A stretch of DNA of 46,337 bases from Bradyrhizobium jicamae (lineage in GTDB: Bacteria; Pseudomonadota; Alphaproteobacteria; Rhizobiales; Xanthobacteraceae), in assembly GCF_001440395.1 (NCBI RefSeq), contig NZ_LLXZ01000222.1, positions 1 to 46,337 of the forward strand, in the 5' to 3' direction. This document shows positions 32,504 through 41,103 of this stretch, one piece after another; positions within the stretch are counted from its first letter, which is position 1; the number at the start of each line of letters is the position of its first letter. Below the pieces are notes generated by a model that ran no database searches, had not been told where the DNA came from, and saw only the letters and a program-made list of their open reading frames with translations. Position numbers and translations under genes: made by a program.

Positions 32504-33700
32504 ATGACAAAATCATTCCGCACCCTCGATGACGCCGACGTGAAGGGCAAGCGCGTGCTGCTGCGCGTCGACCTCAACGTGCCCATGGAGAACGGTCGCG
32601 TCACCGACGCGACAAGGCTCGAGCGCGTCGCGCCGACCATCACCGAAATTTCCGACAAGGGCGGCAAGGTCATCCTGCTCGCCCATTTCGGCCGCCCGAA
32701 GGGGCGCGATGCCAAGGATTCGCTGAAGCCCGTCGCGGCGGCGCTGGGCCAGGTCATCAAGAAGCCGGTGGCGTTTGCCGACGACTGCATCGGCGAAGCC
32801 GCGGCCAAGGCCGTGGCGGCGATGAAGGACGGCGATATCCTCTGCCTGGAAAACACCCGCTTCCACAAAGAGGAAGAGAAGAATGATCCGGCTTTTGTCG
32901 CGGAGCTCGCCAAGCTCGGCGACATCTGGGTCAACGACGCATTCTCCGCCGCGCACCGTGCGCACGCTTCCACCGAAGGCCTCGGCCACAAATTACCAGC
33001 CTATGCCGGCCGCACCATGCAGGCCGAGCTCGACGCGCTCGGCAAGGCGCTGGAAGCGCCGACCAAGCCGGTGATCGCGATCATCGGCGGTGCAAAAGTC
33101 TCGACCAAGATCGACCTGCTCGAAAACCTCGTGTCGAAGGTCGACGCGCTGGTGATCGGCGGCGGCATGGCCAACACTTTCCTGCACGCGCAGGGCGTCA
33201 GTGTCGGCAAATCGCTGGCGGAGAAGGATCTCGCGGCGACCGCGCTGCGCATCATGGAAAAAGCCAGCGTCGCGAACTGCGCCATCATTCTCCCCGTCGA
33301 TGCCGTGGTCGCCTATCACTTCGCGGCCAATTCGCCGTCGCACGCCTATGGGCTCGACGCGATCCCGGCTGACGGCATGATCCTCGACGTCGGCCCGCAA
33401 TCGACCGCGAGGATTCACGCCGCGATCGACGACGCCAAGACGCTGGTCTGGAACGGTCCGCTCGGCGCGTTCGAGATGACGCCGTTCGACCGCGGCACCA
33501 TGGTTGCGGCCAAGCATGCGGCCGAGCGCACCAAGGCGAAGAAGCTGATTTCGGTGGCCGGCGGCGGCGACACGGTCGCGGCGCTGAACCAGGCCGGCGT
33601 AGCCGATGATTTTTCCTATGTATCGACAGCAGGCGGCGCGTTTCTCGAATGGATGGAAGGCAAACCGCTGCCCGGCGTCGAAGTTTTGAAACAGCGTTGA
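32504..33700 (+). CDS. pgk: Phosphoglycerate kinase
   Basis: A 398-residue phosphoglycerate kinase transferring phosphate between 1,3-bisphosphoglycerate and ADP. Substrate-binding LLRVDLNVPMENGRVTD and HFGRPKG are in the N-terminal domain, and AIIGGAKVSTKIDLLENL, WNGPLGAFE and VAGGGDTVAALNQAG in the nucleotide domain. The ATG at 32504 gives the usual start; an upstream in-frame ATG lies in the repeat. 50 bases separate it from the class II aldolase gene. Confidence 0.97.
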   Translation: MTKSFRTLDDADVKGKRVLLRVDLNVPMENGRVTDATRLERVAPTITEISDKGGKVILLAHFGRPKGRDAKDSLKPVAAALGQVIKKPVAFADDCIGEAAAKAVAAMKDGDILCLENTRFHKEEEKNDPAFVAELAKLGDIWVNDAFSAAHRAHASTEGLGHKLPAYAGRTMQAELDALGKALEAPTKPVIAIIGGAKVSTKIDLLENLVSKVDALVIGGGMANTFLHAQGVSVGKSLAEKDLAATALRIMEKASVANCAIILPVDAVVAYHFAANSPSHAYGLDAIPADGMILDVGPQSTARIHAAIDDAKTLVWNGPLGAFEMTPFDRGTMVAAKHAAERTKAKKLISVAGGGDTVAALNQAGVADDFSYVSTAGGAFLEWMEGKPLPGVEVLKQR

Positions 33701-33750
33701 ATCCAGACTTCATGGGGCGCCACAGGCGCGGCAAATACAGGAGAATTTGA

Positions 33751-34818
33751 ATGGCTCGCATTACCCTGCGTCAACTGCTCGATCATGCGGCAGAGCACGA
33801 TTACGGTGTGCCGGCGTTCAACATCAACAACATGGAGCAGGCGCTCGCCATCATGGAGGCCGCCTCCTCGCTCGATGCTCCCGTCATCATCCAGGCCTCG
33901 CGCGGCGCACGCTCCTATGCCAATGACGTCATGCTCAAGCACATGATGGACGCCGTCACCGAGATCTATCCGCAGATCCCGGTCTGCGTGCACCTCGATC
34001 ACGGCAACGAACCCGCCACCTGCATGACCGCGATCCAGGCCGGCTTTACCTCCGTGATGATGGACGGCTCGCTGAAGGCCGACGGCAAGACCCCCGGCGA
34101 CTGGGACTACAATGTCGGCGTGACCAAGACCGTCACCGACATGGCCCATCTCGGCGGTATCTCGGTGGAAGGCGAACTCGGCGTGCTCGGCTCGCTTGAG
34201 ACCGGCATGGGCGACAAGGAAGACGGCCACGGCGCCGAAGGCAAGCTCTCGCACGACCAGTTGCTGACCAATCCCGATGAAGCCGTGAAGTTCGTGAAGG
34301 AAACAAAAGTCGACGCGCTGGCGATCGCGATGGGCACCTCGCACGGCGCCTACAAGTTCACCCGCAAGCCTGATGGTGACATCCTCGCCATGAACGTCAT
34401 CGAGGAGATTCATCGCAAGCTGCCGAACACGCATCTGGTGATGCATGGTTCGTCCTCGGTGCCGCAGGACCTGCAGGAAATCATCAACGCCAATGGCGGC
34501 AAGATGAAGCCGACCTGGGGCGTGCCGGTTTCCGAAATCCAGCGCGGCATCAAGAACGGCGTGCGCAAGATCAACATCGATACCGACAACCGCATGGCGA
34601 TGACCGGCCAGATCCGCAAGGTCCTGAAGGACAATCCGGAAGAGTTCGATCCGCGCAAATATTTGAAGCCGGCGATGGAGGCCATGGCCAAGCTGTGCAA
34701 GCAGCGGCTGCAGGAGTTCAATACCGCGGGCCAAGCCAGCAAGATCAAGAAGGTGCTGACGACGGCCGAAATGGCCAAGCGTTACACCAAGGGTGAGCTG
34801 GATCCGCGAGTCGCCTGA
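33751..34818 (+). CDS. fba: Fructose-bisphosphate aldolase class II (Calvin-cycle type)
   Basis: A 355-residue zinc-dependent aldolase. It starts ARITLRQLLDHAAEHDYGVP, continues with AFNINNMEQALAIMEAA, and has zinc ligands in VCVHLDHGN and in LVMHGSSSVP, followed by INIDTDNRMAMTGQIRK. The length and the start resemble the CbbA/Calvin-cycle subtype. AGGAGAA precedes the ATG. It is directly followed by a class I aldolase gene, an unrelated enzyme doing the same reaction. Confidence 0.96.
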   Translation: MARITLRQLLDHAAEHDYGVPAFNINNMEQALAIMEAASSLDAPVIIQASRGARSYANDVMLKHMMDAVTEIYPQIPVCVHLDHGNEPATCMTAIQAGFTSVMMDGSLKADGKTPGDWDYNVGVTKTVTDMAHLGGISVEGELGVLGSLETGMGDKEDGHGAEGKLSHDQLLTNPDEAVKFVKETKVDALAIAMGTSHGAYKFTRKPDGDILAMNVIEEIHRKLPNTHLVMHGSSSVPQDLQEIINANGGKMKPTWGVPVSEIQRGIKNGVRKINIDTDNRMAMTGQIRKVLKDNPEEFDPRKYLKPAMEAMAKLCKQRLQEFNTAGQASKIKKVLTTAEMAKRYTKGELDPRVA

Positions 34819-34948
34819 CAAGGTCGCCTGAGCCGGCAGCCGCGCGCGCCCCGCAAACACCCAGGGTGCGACGAACGATTTCTAGGCATTTGCCCGAGAA
34901 CCGCCTATTTTGGCCAGCAAGGGCATGATGTTTCCGGAGAACGTTCCC

Positions 34949-35974
34949 ATGAATCTTGCTGACCTCAACAAGGTTGCCCTCGCCATGGTCACCCCAGGCA
35001 AGGGCATTCTCGCCGCTGACGAATCCTCAGGGACGATCAAGAAGCGTTTCGACGCCATCAAGGTCGAATCCACCGAGGAGAACCGCCGCGACTATCGCGA
35101 GATGCTGTTCCGCTCCACCGAGGCGATGAGCAAGTATGTCTCGGGTGTGATCCTCTATGACGAGACCATCTGGCAGAATGCCAAGGACGGCACGCCGCTG
35201 GTCAAGCTGATCGAACAGTCCGGCGCCATCCCCGGCATCAAGGTCGACGAAGGCACGCAGGCGCTGCCGCAGTGCCCGGGTGAACTCGTCACCGTCGGCC
35301 TCGACAAGCTCGCCGAGCGCTTGAAGAAATATTACGAGCGCGGCGCGCGCTTCGCCAAATGGCGCGCGGTAATCGATATCGGTTCGGGCATTCCCAGCAT
35401 GACCGCGATCAGCGTCAACGCCCATGCGCTGGCGCGCTACGCGGCGCTGTGCCAGGCGGCGCAGATCGTGCCGATCGTCGAGCCGGAAGTTTTGATGGAC
35501 GGCGATCACGATATCGACCGCTGCTATGACGTGACCCAGCGCGTGCTGAACAAGACGTTCCAGGAATTGCGCGTTCAGCGCGTCGAGCTCGAAGGCATGG
35601 TGCTGAAGCCCAACATGGCTATCTCGGGCAAGAAGTGCGCGAAGCAGGCTTCCGTCGACGAAGTCGCGGAGAAGACCGTACGCCTCTTGAAGGCCTGCGT
35701 TCCCGCGGCCGTGCCGGGCATCGCCTTCCTTTCCGGCGGACAATCCGACGAGGAAGCAACCGCGCATCTCGACGCCATGAACCGGATCGGCGGCCTGCCC
35801 TGGAAACTCACCTTCTCCTATGGCCGGGCGCTGCAGGCGGCGCCGCAGAAGGCGTGGTCCGGCAAGGCCGAGAACGTCGCCGCAGGCCAGCGCGCGTTCA
35901 CGCACCGCGCGAAGATGAATGCGCTGGCAAGCAAGGGCGAGTGGGAAACCGGTCTGGAAAAGAAGGTCGCCTAG
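34949..35974 (+). CDS. Fructose-bisphosphate aldolase class I
   Basis: A 341-residue Schiff-base aldolase, the metal-independent, eukaryote-like type. Signatures are GILAADESSGTIKKRFDAI, PIVEPEVLMDGDHDIDRC, the Schiff-base Lys in LEGMVLKPNMA, and IAFLSGGQSDEEATAHL. GGAGA lies about eight bases before the ATG at 34949; an upstream in-frame start is possible but less likely. It lies 130 bases after the class II gene on the same strand and three bases before the ThiE-like gene. Confidence 0.95.
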   Translation: MNLADLNKVALAMVTPGKGILAADESSGTIKKRFDAIKVESTEENRRDYREMLFRSTEAMSKYVSGVILYDETIWQNAKDGTPLVKLIEQSGAIPGIKVDEGTQALPQCPGELVTVGLDKLAERLKKYYERGARFAKWRAVIDIGSGIPSMTAISVNAHALARYAALCQAAQIVPIVEPEVLMDGDHDIDRCYDVTQRVLNKTFQELRVQRVELEGMVLKPNMAISGKKCAKQASVDEVAEKTVRLLKACVPAAVPGIAFLSGGQSDEEATAHLDAMNRIGGLPWKLTFSYGRALQAAPQKAWSGKAENVAAGQRAFTHRAKMNALASKGEWETGLEKKVA

Positions 35975-35976
35975 AC

Positions 35977-36672
35977 TTGGCCACTAAACCTCTTCCGTCG
36001 CGCCCGGCGCCGCGACTCTATCTCGCGACGCCTGAAGTGGACGATCCGTCACATCTCGCAAGTCAGCTCCCCGAGCTGCTGGCCGCGACCGATGTCGCGG
36101 CGGTGCTGCTGCGGCTGAAGCAGACCGATCAAAAGACCATGACCTCTCGCGTGAAGACACTGGCGCCGGCGATCCAGAATGCCGGCGCGGCGCTCCTGCT
36201 CGACGGCCATGTCGAACTGGTGGCGCGCGCGGGCGCCGATGGCGCGCACCTGAACGGCATTGCCGCGCTGGATGATGCTTTCCCGTCGCTGAAGCCGGAT
36301 CGCATTGCCGGCGTCGGCGGCCTCGCCACGCGGCACGATTCGATGGCCGCAGGCGAAGCGGGCGCCGATTACGTGCTGTTCGGCGAGCCCGATGCCGGGG
36401 GACAGCGGCCCTCGATGGAAGCGATTGCCGAACGGCTGCAATGGTGGGACGAATTGTTCGAACCGCCCTGCGTCGGCTTTGCCGCCTCGCGCGAGGAGGC
36501 GTTCGAATTCGCGAGCGCCGGGGCGGACTTCGTGCTGGTCGGCGATTTCATCTGGGCCGACCCGCGCGGCGCCAAGGCGGCGCTGATCGATGCCGCGCAA
36601 GCGATCGCGGAAGGCTACGAAGCAACATTCGGAGAGGCCAAACCCGACGCCGATCAGGCCGGGCACGGATAA
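35977..36672 (+). CDS. ThiE-like thiamine phosphate synthase family protein
   Basis: A 231-residue TIM-barrel protein of the thiamine phosphate synthase superfamily. It reads RLYLATPEVDD.. at the start, AGAALLLDGHVELVARAGAD, GAHLNGIAALDDAF, GVGGLATRHDSMAAGEAG, ADYVLFGEPDAG. True ThiE joins HMP-PP and thiazole phosphate, but the sequence is divergent (for example the GADGAHLN segment versus the usual D-G-V-H-L-G-Q), so the reaction is uncertain. A TTG at 35977 is the likely start; the frame is open further upstream but overlaps the aldolase gene. It probably shares the aldolase transcript. Confidence 0.8.
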   Translation: MATKPLPSRPAPRLYLATPEVDDPSHLASQLPELLAATDVAAVLLRLKQTDQKTMTSRVKTLAPAIQNAGAALLLDGHVELVARAGADGAHLNGIAALDDAFPSLKPDRIAGVGGLATRHDSMAAGEAGADYVLFGEPDAGGQRPSMEAIAERLQWWDELFEPPCVGFAASREEAFEFASAGADFVLVGDFIWADPRGAKAALIDAAQAIAEGYEATFGEAKPDADQAGHG

Positions 36673-36680
36673 CACCGGAT

Positions 36681-37799
36681 ATGAAACTGCTGCGTCCCAT
36701 ATTGCTGCTTGCCGGCCTCGCGATGACGATGGTCGGTGCCTCCGCGCAGGTCTCGCTGACGCCGCCTGCGGCGCAGCCGCCGGCGAGCCCGCCGGGTGCG
36801 GCGAAAAAGGAAACAGCACCCAGGCAAGAAGCGACGCCCAAGCAAAAGGCCCCGCCGGCCGCGAAGCAGCCTACCGCGTCGCCGAAGCCGGCCGCATCGC
36901 CCAAACCGGCGGCCACGCCGACGCCCTTCCCCTCGCCGGCGGCCACCTTCGAGGACCCGAACGCCGACCTCGTCTATGGCGCCTATCAGCGCGGCCTCTA
37001 CAAGACCGCGTTCGATCTCGCGACGACGCGCGCGCAATACAACGGCGACCCCAAGGCGATGACGATGCTGGGCGAGCTCTATGCCAACGGGCTCGGCGTC
37101 AAGCGCGACTATGCCAAGGCAGCCGATTGGTACCAGCGCGCGGTGGACGCCGGCGACCGCGAGGCGATGTTCGCGCTCGCCATGATGCGGCTGTCCGGCC
37201 GCGGCGGTAACACCAATCGCGAGCAGGCGGTGAAGCTGCTGGCCTCCTCCGCCAAGCTCGGCAACTCCAAGGCGGCCTACAATCTGGCGCTGCTCTATCT
37301 CGACGGCAACACGCTGCCGCAGGATGTGCGGCGCGCCGCCGAGTTGCTGCGCGCCGCGGCCGACGCCGGCAACCCGGAGGCGCAATACGCGCTCGCGACC
37401 TTCTACAAGGAAGGTAACGGCGTGCCGAAGGACATCGAGAAAGCAGTGCGGCTGCTGCAAGCGGCTTCGCTTGCCGACAATGTCGACGCCGAGGTCGAGT
37501 ACGCGATCGCGCTGTTCAACGGCACCGGCACGCCGAAGAACCAGCCGGCCGCGGTCGCGCTCTTGCGCAAGGCCGCCCGGCAAAACAGCCCGGTCGCACA
37601 AAACCGGCTGGCCTGGCTGCTGATCTATGGCGTGGGCGCGCCCCTGGACAAGGTCGAGGGCTTCAAATGGCATCTCGTCGCCAAGACGGCCGGCAAGGGT
37701 GATCCCAAGCTGGACGAATTGCTTTCCGAACTCAGCCCCGAGGAACGTGCCAAGGCCGAGGCTGCGGCGCGCAAATGGACCGGCACCGCCGGCAAATGA
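36681..37799 (+). CDS. Secreted Sel1/TPR-repeat protein
   Basis: A 372-residue protein with a signal peptide (MKLLRPILLLAGLAMTMVGA, cleavage near ASA-QV), then a Pro/Ala/Lys-rich linker (about residues 25-90) with repeated SPKPAA units, then about seven Sel1-like repeats (AMTMLGELYANGLGVKRDYA, AAYNLALLYLDGNTLPQD, AQYALATFYKEGNGVPKD and similar). Sel1 proteins are protein-binding scaffolds; the linker probably spans the periplasm or cell wall. It follows the ThiE-like gene after 8 bases. Partner unknown. Confidence 0.9.
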   Translation: MKLLRPILLLAGLAMTMVGASAQVSLTPPAAQPPASPPGAAKKETAPRQEATPKQKAPPAAKQPTASPKPAASPKPAATPTPFPSPAATFEDPNADLVYGAYQRGLYKTAFDLATTRAQYNGDPKAMTMLGELYANGLGVKRDYAKAADWYQRAVDAGDREAMFALAMMRLSGRGGNTNREQAVKLLASSAKLGNSKAAYNLALLYLDGNTLPQDVRRAAELLRAAADAGNPEAQYALATFYKEGNGVPKDIEKAVRLLQAASLADNVDAEVEYAIALFNGTGTPKNQPAAVALLRKAARQNSPVAQNRLAWLLIYGVGAPLDKVEGFKWHLVAKTAGKGDPKLDELLSELSPEERAKAEAAARKWTGTAGK

Positions 37800-37888
37800 C
37801 GCCTTGACGGCGGCACATCTGCAGGGCACCCAGTCCCCCAACCCCTGACGGCATTGGCCCGTTCCCTCTCACTCCATAAGCGCGCATC

Positions 37889-38683
37889 ATGCTCTATTCA
37901 GCCCTTATCAACGTCATGGTGAAAGCCGCGCGCCGCGCCGGCCGCAGCCTCAAGCGCGACCTCGGCGAGATCGAGCATCTGCAGGTGTCGCTGAAGGGGC
38001 CGGCCAACTTCGTCACCAAGGCCGACAAGCGCGCCGAGGAAATGCTGTACGAGGATCTCGCCAAGGCGCGGCCGGGCTATGGCTTCATCGGCGAGGAAGG
38101 CGGCAAGCGCGAGGGCGCCGACAAGACCCACACCTGGATCGTCGACCCGCTCGACGGCACCACCAACTTCCTGCACGGCATTCCGCAATTCGCGATCTCG
38201 ATCGGCCTCGCCCGCGAGGGCACGATCATTGCGGGCGTGATCTACAACCCCGCCAATGACGAGCTTTACATCGCCGAGCGTGGCAAGGGCGCGTTCCTCA
38301 ACGACCAGCGGCTGCGCGTCGCCGGCCGCCGCCAGCTCGACGAATGCGTGATCGCCTGCGGGCTGCCGCATATCGGCCGCGGCGACCATCAACTGGCGCT
38401 GAAGGAAATGGCCGTGCTGCAAAACAAGGTCGCCGGCTTCCGCCGCTTCGGCGCCGCCTCCCTCGACCTCGCCTTCGTCGCCGCCGGCCGCCTCGACGGC
38501 TACTGGGAACGGAATTTGTCGCCGTGGGATATCGCCGCGGGACAGATCATGGTGCGGGAAGCCGGTGGCACGATTTCAGACATCGGCGGCAAGGACGATG
38601 CGCTGAAGACCGGACATGTCGTGTGCGGAAATGAATTCGTGCACGGGGAGCTGGTGAGGATATTGGGGCCGCTGGATAGGTAG
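37889..38683 (+). CDS. suhB: Inositol monophosphatase family protein (SuhB-like)
   Basis: A 264-residue metal-dependent phosphatase. Motifs are NFVTKADKRAEEML, FIGEEGG, WIVDPLDGTTNFLHGIPQFA (metal and phosphate site) and LSPWDIAAGQIMVREAGG. It dephosphorylates myo-inositol phosphates; SuhB homologues also affect ribosome assembly through Nus factors in E. coli. It is 89 bases after the Sel1 gene, same strand. Confidence 0.93.
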   Translation: MLYSALINVMVKAARRAGRSLKRDLGEIEHLQVSLKGPANFVTKADKRAEEMLYEDLAKARPGYGFIGEEGGKREGADKTHTWIVDPLDGTTNFLHGIPQFAISIGLAREGTIIAGVIYNPANDELYIAERGKGAFLNDQRLRVAGRRQLDECVIACGLPHIGRGDHQLALKEMAVLQNKVAGFRRFGAASLDLAFVAAGRLDGYWERNLSPWDIAAGQIMVREAGGTISDIGGKDDALKTGHVVCGNEFVHGELVRILGPLDR

Positions 38684-38800
38684 GGCGACGGTTCCTGGCC
38701 CCGCGCCGTCGTCTCGGCGCTCCCAACCAAAATATTGAAAACAACCCCATGCACAGTAGCCGACGCTCGGTCCACGCCGACGTATCGGGCATGCTGCGAC

Positions 38801-38844
38801 TTGACGCAACCATTAGCGCGTGCTAATCATTAGTAATGACTAAT
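38801..38844 (+). promoter_or_regulatory. Promoter with tandem ArsR-type operator
   Basis: TTGACG (38801-38806) serves as a -35 box and the CTAATC region (38823-38828) as a -10 box. Two inverted repeats with the same design, ATTAG-N6-CTAAT, lie at 38812-38827 and 38829-38844, spaced 17 bases apart. The first overlaps the -10 box and the second covers the likely transcription start. The first one is perfectly symmetric over all 16 bases. The downstream ArsR gene is the expected binder and would repress its own operon. Confidence 0.7.
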
Positions 38845-38866
38845 GACACCCTGAGAACCCGATGTC

Positions 38867-39238
38867 GTGACCGAATTGAAAGGTCCCGTTGGCACTGCCG
38901 GCTTCGGACGTCGGCCAGCCATGGCTAAAGACAACGTGCAACTGGCCGCTCTGGGCGATCCGACTCGCAGACGAATATTCGAACTGGTGGGCGCGCGGCC
39001 TCGCACTGTCGTTGAAATCACCCGAGAACTGACGGTCTCCCAGTCAGCCGTCTCCCAGCATCTGAAGGTGCTGCGCGAATCTCGTTTGGTTCGTGCCGAG
39101 CCAAAGGGGGCCAGCAACATTTATCACATCGATCCAGCGGGGCTCGGCCAGATGCGTGCCTGGCTTGACCGGTTCTGGAGCAGCACACTTGCCGCTTACA
39201 AAGTGGCCGTCGAAAAATCAGTGGAGGACCAGCAATGA
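38867..39238 (+). CDS. ArsR family transcriptional regulator
   Basis: A winged-helix repressor, 123 residues from GTG at 38867 or 105 from ATG at 38921. It has ALGDPTRRRIFELVGARPRT, then the recognition helix VSQSAVSQHLKVLRESRLV and the wing AEPKGASNIYHID. No cysteine is present, so it does not use Cys thiolates for metal binding; such ArsR proteins paired with SRPBCC genes are common. The gene overlaps the SRPBCC gene by four bases (ATGA), showing one operon under the tandem operator at 38812-38844. Choice of start is open. Confidence 0.9.
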   Translation: MTELKGPVGTAGFGRRPAMAKDNVQLAALGDPTRRRIFELVGARPRTVVEITRELTVSQSAVSQHLKVLRESRLVRAEPKGASNIYHIDPAGLGQMRAWLDRFWSSTLAAYKVAVEKSVEDQQ

Positions 39239-39720
39239 GCATGCGTGTATCGGCCGCGCCCATCAAACAATCCATCGTGGTTGAGGCGCCTATCGAGCGT
39301 GCGTTCAAGGTCTTTACCGAAGACTTCGGCAGCTTCAAGCCACGCGAGCACAATCTGCTCTCCGTCCCCATCGCCGAGACCGTGTTCGAGCCTCGGGTCG
39401 GCGGTCACGTTTATGATCGGGGTGTCGACGGAAGCGAGTGCCGCTGGGCGCGTGTGTTGGCTTTTGAGCCGCCCAATCGCGTACTTCTAAGCTGGGACAT
39501 CAGCCCGCGCTGGCAAATCGAAGCCGATCCCCACAAGACCAGTGAATGGGAGGTGCGGTTCATCGCCGAGACGCCAAGCCGGACCCGATTGGAGCTTGAG
39601 CACCGCCACCTCGAACGTCATGGCCAAGGTTGGGAAGGCGTGCGCGATGGCGTCGCGGGCGATCAGGGTTGGCCGCTCTATCTGAAACGGTTCGCCGAGC
39701 GGATTGCCCGCGAGACATGA
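39235..39720 (+). CDS. SRPBCC (AHSA1-type) protein
   Basis: A 161-residue START-like domain of the AHSA1 branch, with KQSIVVEAPIERAFKVFTED at the start, GGHVYDRGVDGSECRWARVL in the centre and WPLYLKRFAERI at the end. The fold offers a hydrophobic ligand cavity; substrate unknown. Coupled to the ArsR gene, so its ligand may be related to the regulator's inducer. The MAPEG gene follows after 39 bases. Confidence 0.9.
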   Translation: MSMRVSAAPIKQSIVVEAPIERAFKVFTEDFGSFKPREHNLLSVPIAETVFEPRVGGHVYDRGVDGSECRWARVLAFEPPNRVLLSWDISPRWQIEADPHKTSEWEVRFIAETPSRTRLELEHRHLERHGQGWEGVRDGVAGDQGWPLYLKRFAERIARET

Positions 39721-39759
39721 TGCTCGCGTATCCCATGCGACGTGATTGCGGAGGTCCGT

Positions 39760-40170
39760 ATGGCAGCCTACTCGCTTAGCGTCGTCGGAGTGCTTGTCCT
39801 TTGCCTCCTGTCAATTTTGCTGGCGATCTATTCAGGATCGTCCAAAGGCAGGGCCGGGGCGCTCTCCGGACCTGTCCTTCCAGCGGATGACGACAATCTG
39901 CTGTACCGGATCGATCGCGTTCACATGAACGCGGTGGAGGCGCTGACGCCTTTTGTCGTCCCGGCTGTGCTGGCTATGATGGTGGGGGTAAGACCCGCGA
40001 CGCTTGCAACGTTCGTATGGGTCTATATCGCAATTCGCCTAATCCACATTGCGGTCTATTTGCGCGGCGGCAACGCCGCCAAAGGTGGCAGCATCAGAAC
40101 CATTCTCTATGTTTCAGGGGCGCTCGTAACCATCATTCTCATTGTAGTGACCACCGTGGCGGCCATCTAA
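39760..40170 (+). CDS. MAPEG family membrane protein
   Basis: A 136-residue membrane protein with four helices (YSLSVVGVLVLCLLSILLAI, VVPAVLAMMVGVR, TFVWVYIAIRLIHIAVYL, LYVSGALVTIILIVVTTVAA). The segment IDRVHMNAVEALTPFVVPAV matches the MAPEG signature (E..N..E..P.F). MAPEG proteins include glutathione-dependent and eicosanoid enzymes; bacterial members are mostly unassigned. GCGGAGG precedes the ATG at 39760. Probably third gene of the ArsR operon. Confidence 0.88.
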   Translation: MAAYSLSVVGVLVLCLLSILLAIYSGSSKGRAGALSGPVLPADDDNLLYRIDRVHMNAVEALTPFVVPAVLAMMVGVRPATLATFVWVYIAIRLIHIAVYLRGGNAAKGGSIRTILYVSGALVTIILIVVTTVAAI

Positions 40171-40462
40171 AACGTATCATTGGGCCGCTGACGACCGCGA
40201 TAATTTCGGCCTTTCGCCCTTAGCGGACCCGAAAGGCGGTCGCGCCGGATAGTAGCTTTTGGCCCCAACCGGAATGGCTGCGACGCAGAAGGGCCGTTTC
40301 AAATAGAACGTGAAGGCTGCCGGCTTGATGCGCGCCGCCCTGGTCCAACCCTTTGATGTGTGTTGACGTTTTCGAAAATGGCCAGCCACGTTTCATTTTC
40401 GGCGAGCAATTTCTGATGAATTGCAGCACCCTGCTGCGGGCCTGCGAGCCTCAGGAGTAGGA
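40171..40462. other. Intergenic region, 292 bases, with possible promoter and inverted repeat
   Basis: No gene is recognised. TTGACG at 40363-40368 may be a -35 box for the methyltransferase gene. Beside it, CGAAAATG (40373-40380) and CATTTTCG (40394-40401) form a perfect eight-base inverted repeat with a 13-base loop, a possible operator or hairpin. The left half shows no further structure. Confidence 0.35.
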
Positions 40463-41086
40463 ATGCGTCGTCCTCAATTCATTGCAGAACATGCTCGTAA
40501 CGCGCGGGGCATCTTGGGCCGGCTGATCGCGTTCATCATGGCTCGGGAAACCTGGAGCGAGAACATGCGCGCCATGGAAGCGCTCGGCATAGGACAGACC
40601 GACCAGGTCCTCGACGTTGGATGCGGTCATGGGCGCAGTCTGATGGAAATAGCTGCGCGAGCCCCTCGGGGGCGGAGTGTCGGCATAGACCCCTCCGAGT
40701 TGATGGTGGAGATCGCGGCCAAACGAAACCGAACGCTCATCGAAGCCGGTCGCATCGATGTGGTTCTTTCGAGTGTGGAATCGTTGCCTTTCCCCGATGA
40801 CATGTTCGACAAGGCGCTATGCGTCCACGTGCTTTATTTTTGGAAGGACGTCGAAATGTCGCTACGCGAGATCGAGCGCGTGCTGAAGCCGGGTGGCCGC
40901 CTTGCATTGTTGTTCCGCACGAACGCCGACCAGAAGGCCATCGCGTCTTTTCCGGCAGAAATCTACAGCTTTCCGAGACTGGCCGACGTACGGACAGTGC
41001 TCGAGCGAGCGGGCATGGAGGTCCATGTTGCAGGGGATGGCGCGAACGAGCCTGCCCTTCTGTTGGCGACGAAACGATCTGCCTGA
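40463..41086 (+). CDS. Class I SAM-dependent methyltransferase
   Basis: A 207-residue methyltransferase of the UbiE/Methyltransf_11 type. Motif I is VLDVGCGHGRSLMEIA (residues about 50-65), the acidic residue of motif II lies in SVGIDPSELMVE, and VLKPGGRLALLFR is motif III. A leading helix (LGRLIAFIMARETWSENMRA) is amphipathic and may touch a membrane. The substrate is unknown. AGGAGTAGGA precedes the ATG at 40463. It converges with the cysteine desulfurase gene 17 bases away. Confidence 0.88.
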   Translation: MRRPQFIAEHARNARGILGRLIAFIMARETWSENMRAMEALGIGQTDQVLDVGCGHGRSLMEIAARAPRGRSVGIDPSELMVEIAAKRNRTLIEAGRIDVVLSSVESLPFPDDMFDKALCVHVLYFWKDVEMSLREIERVLKPGGRLALLFRTNADQKAIASFPAEIYSFPRLADVRTVLERAGMEVHVAGDGANEPALLLATKRSA

Positions 41087-41103
41087 CTGGCGGCCGGTCG
41101 CAA

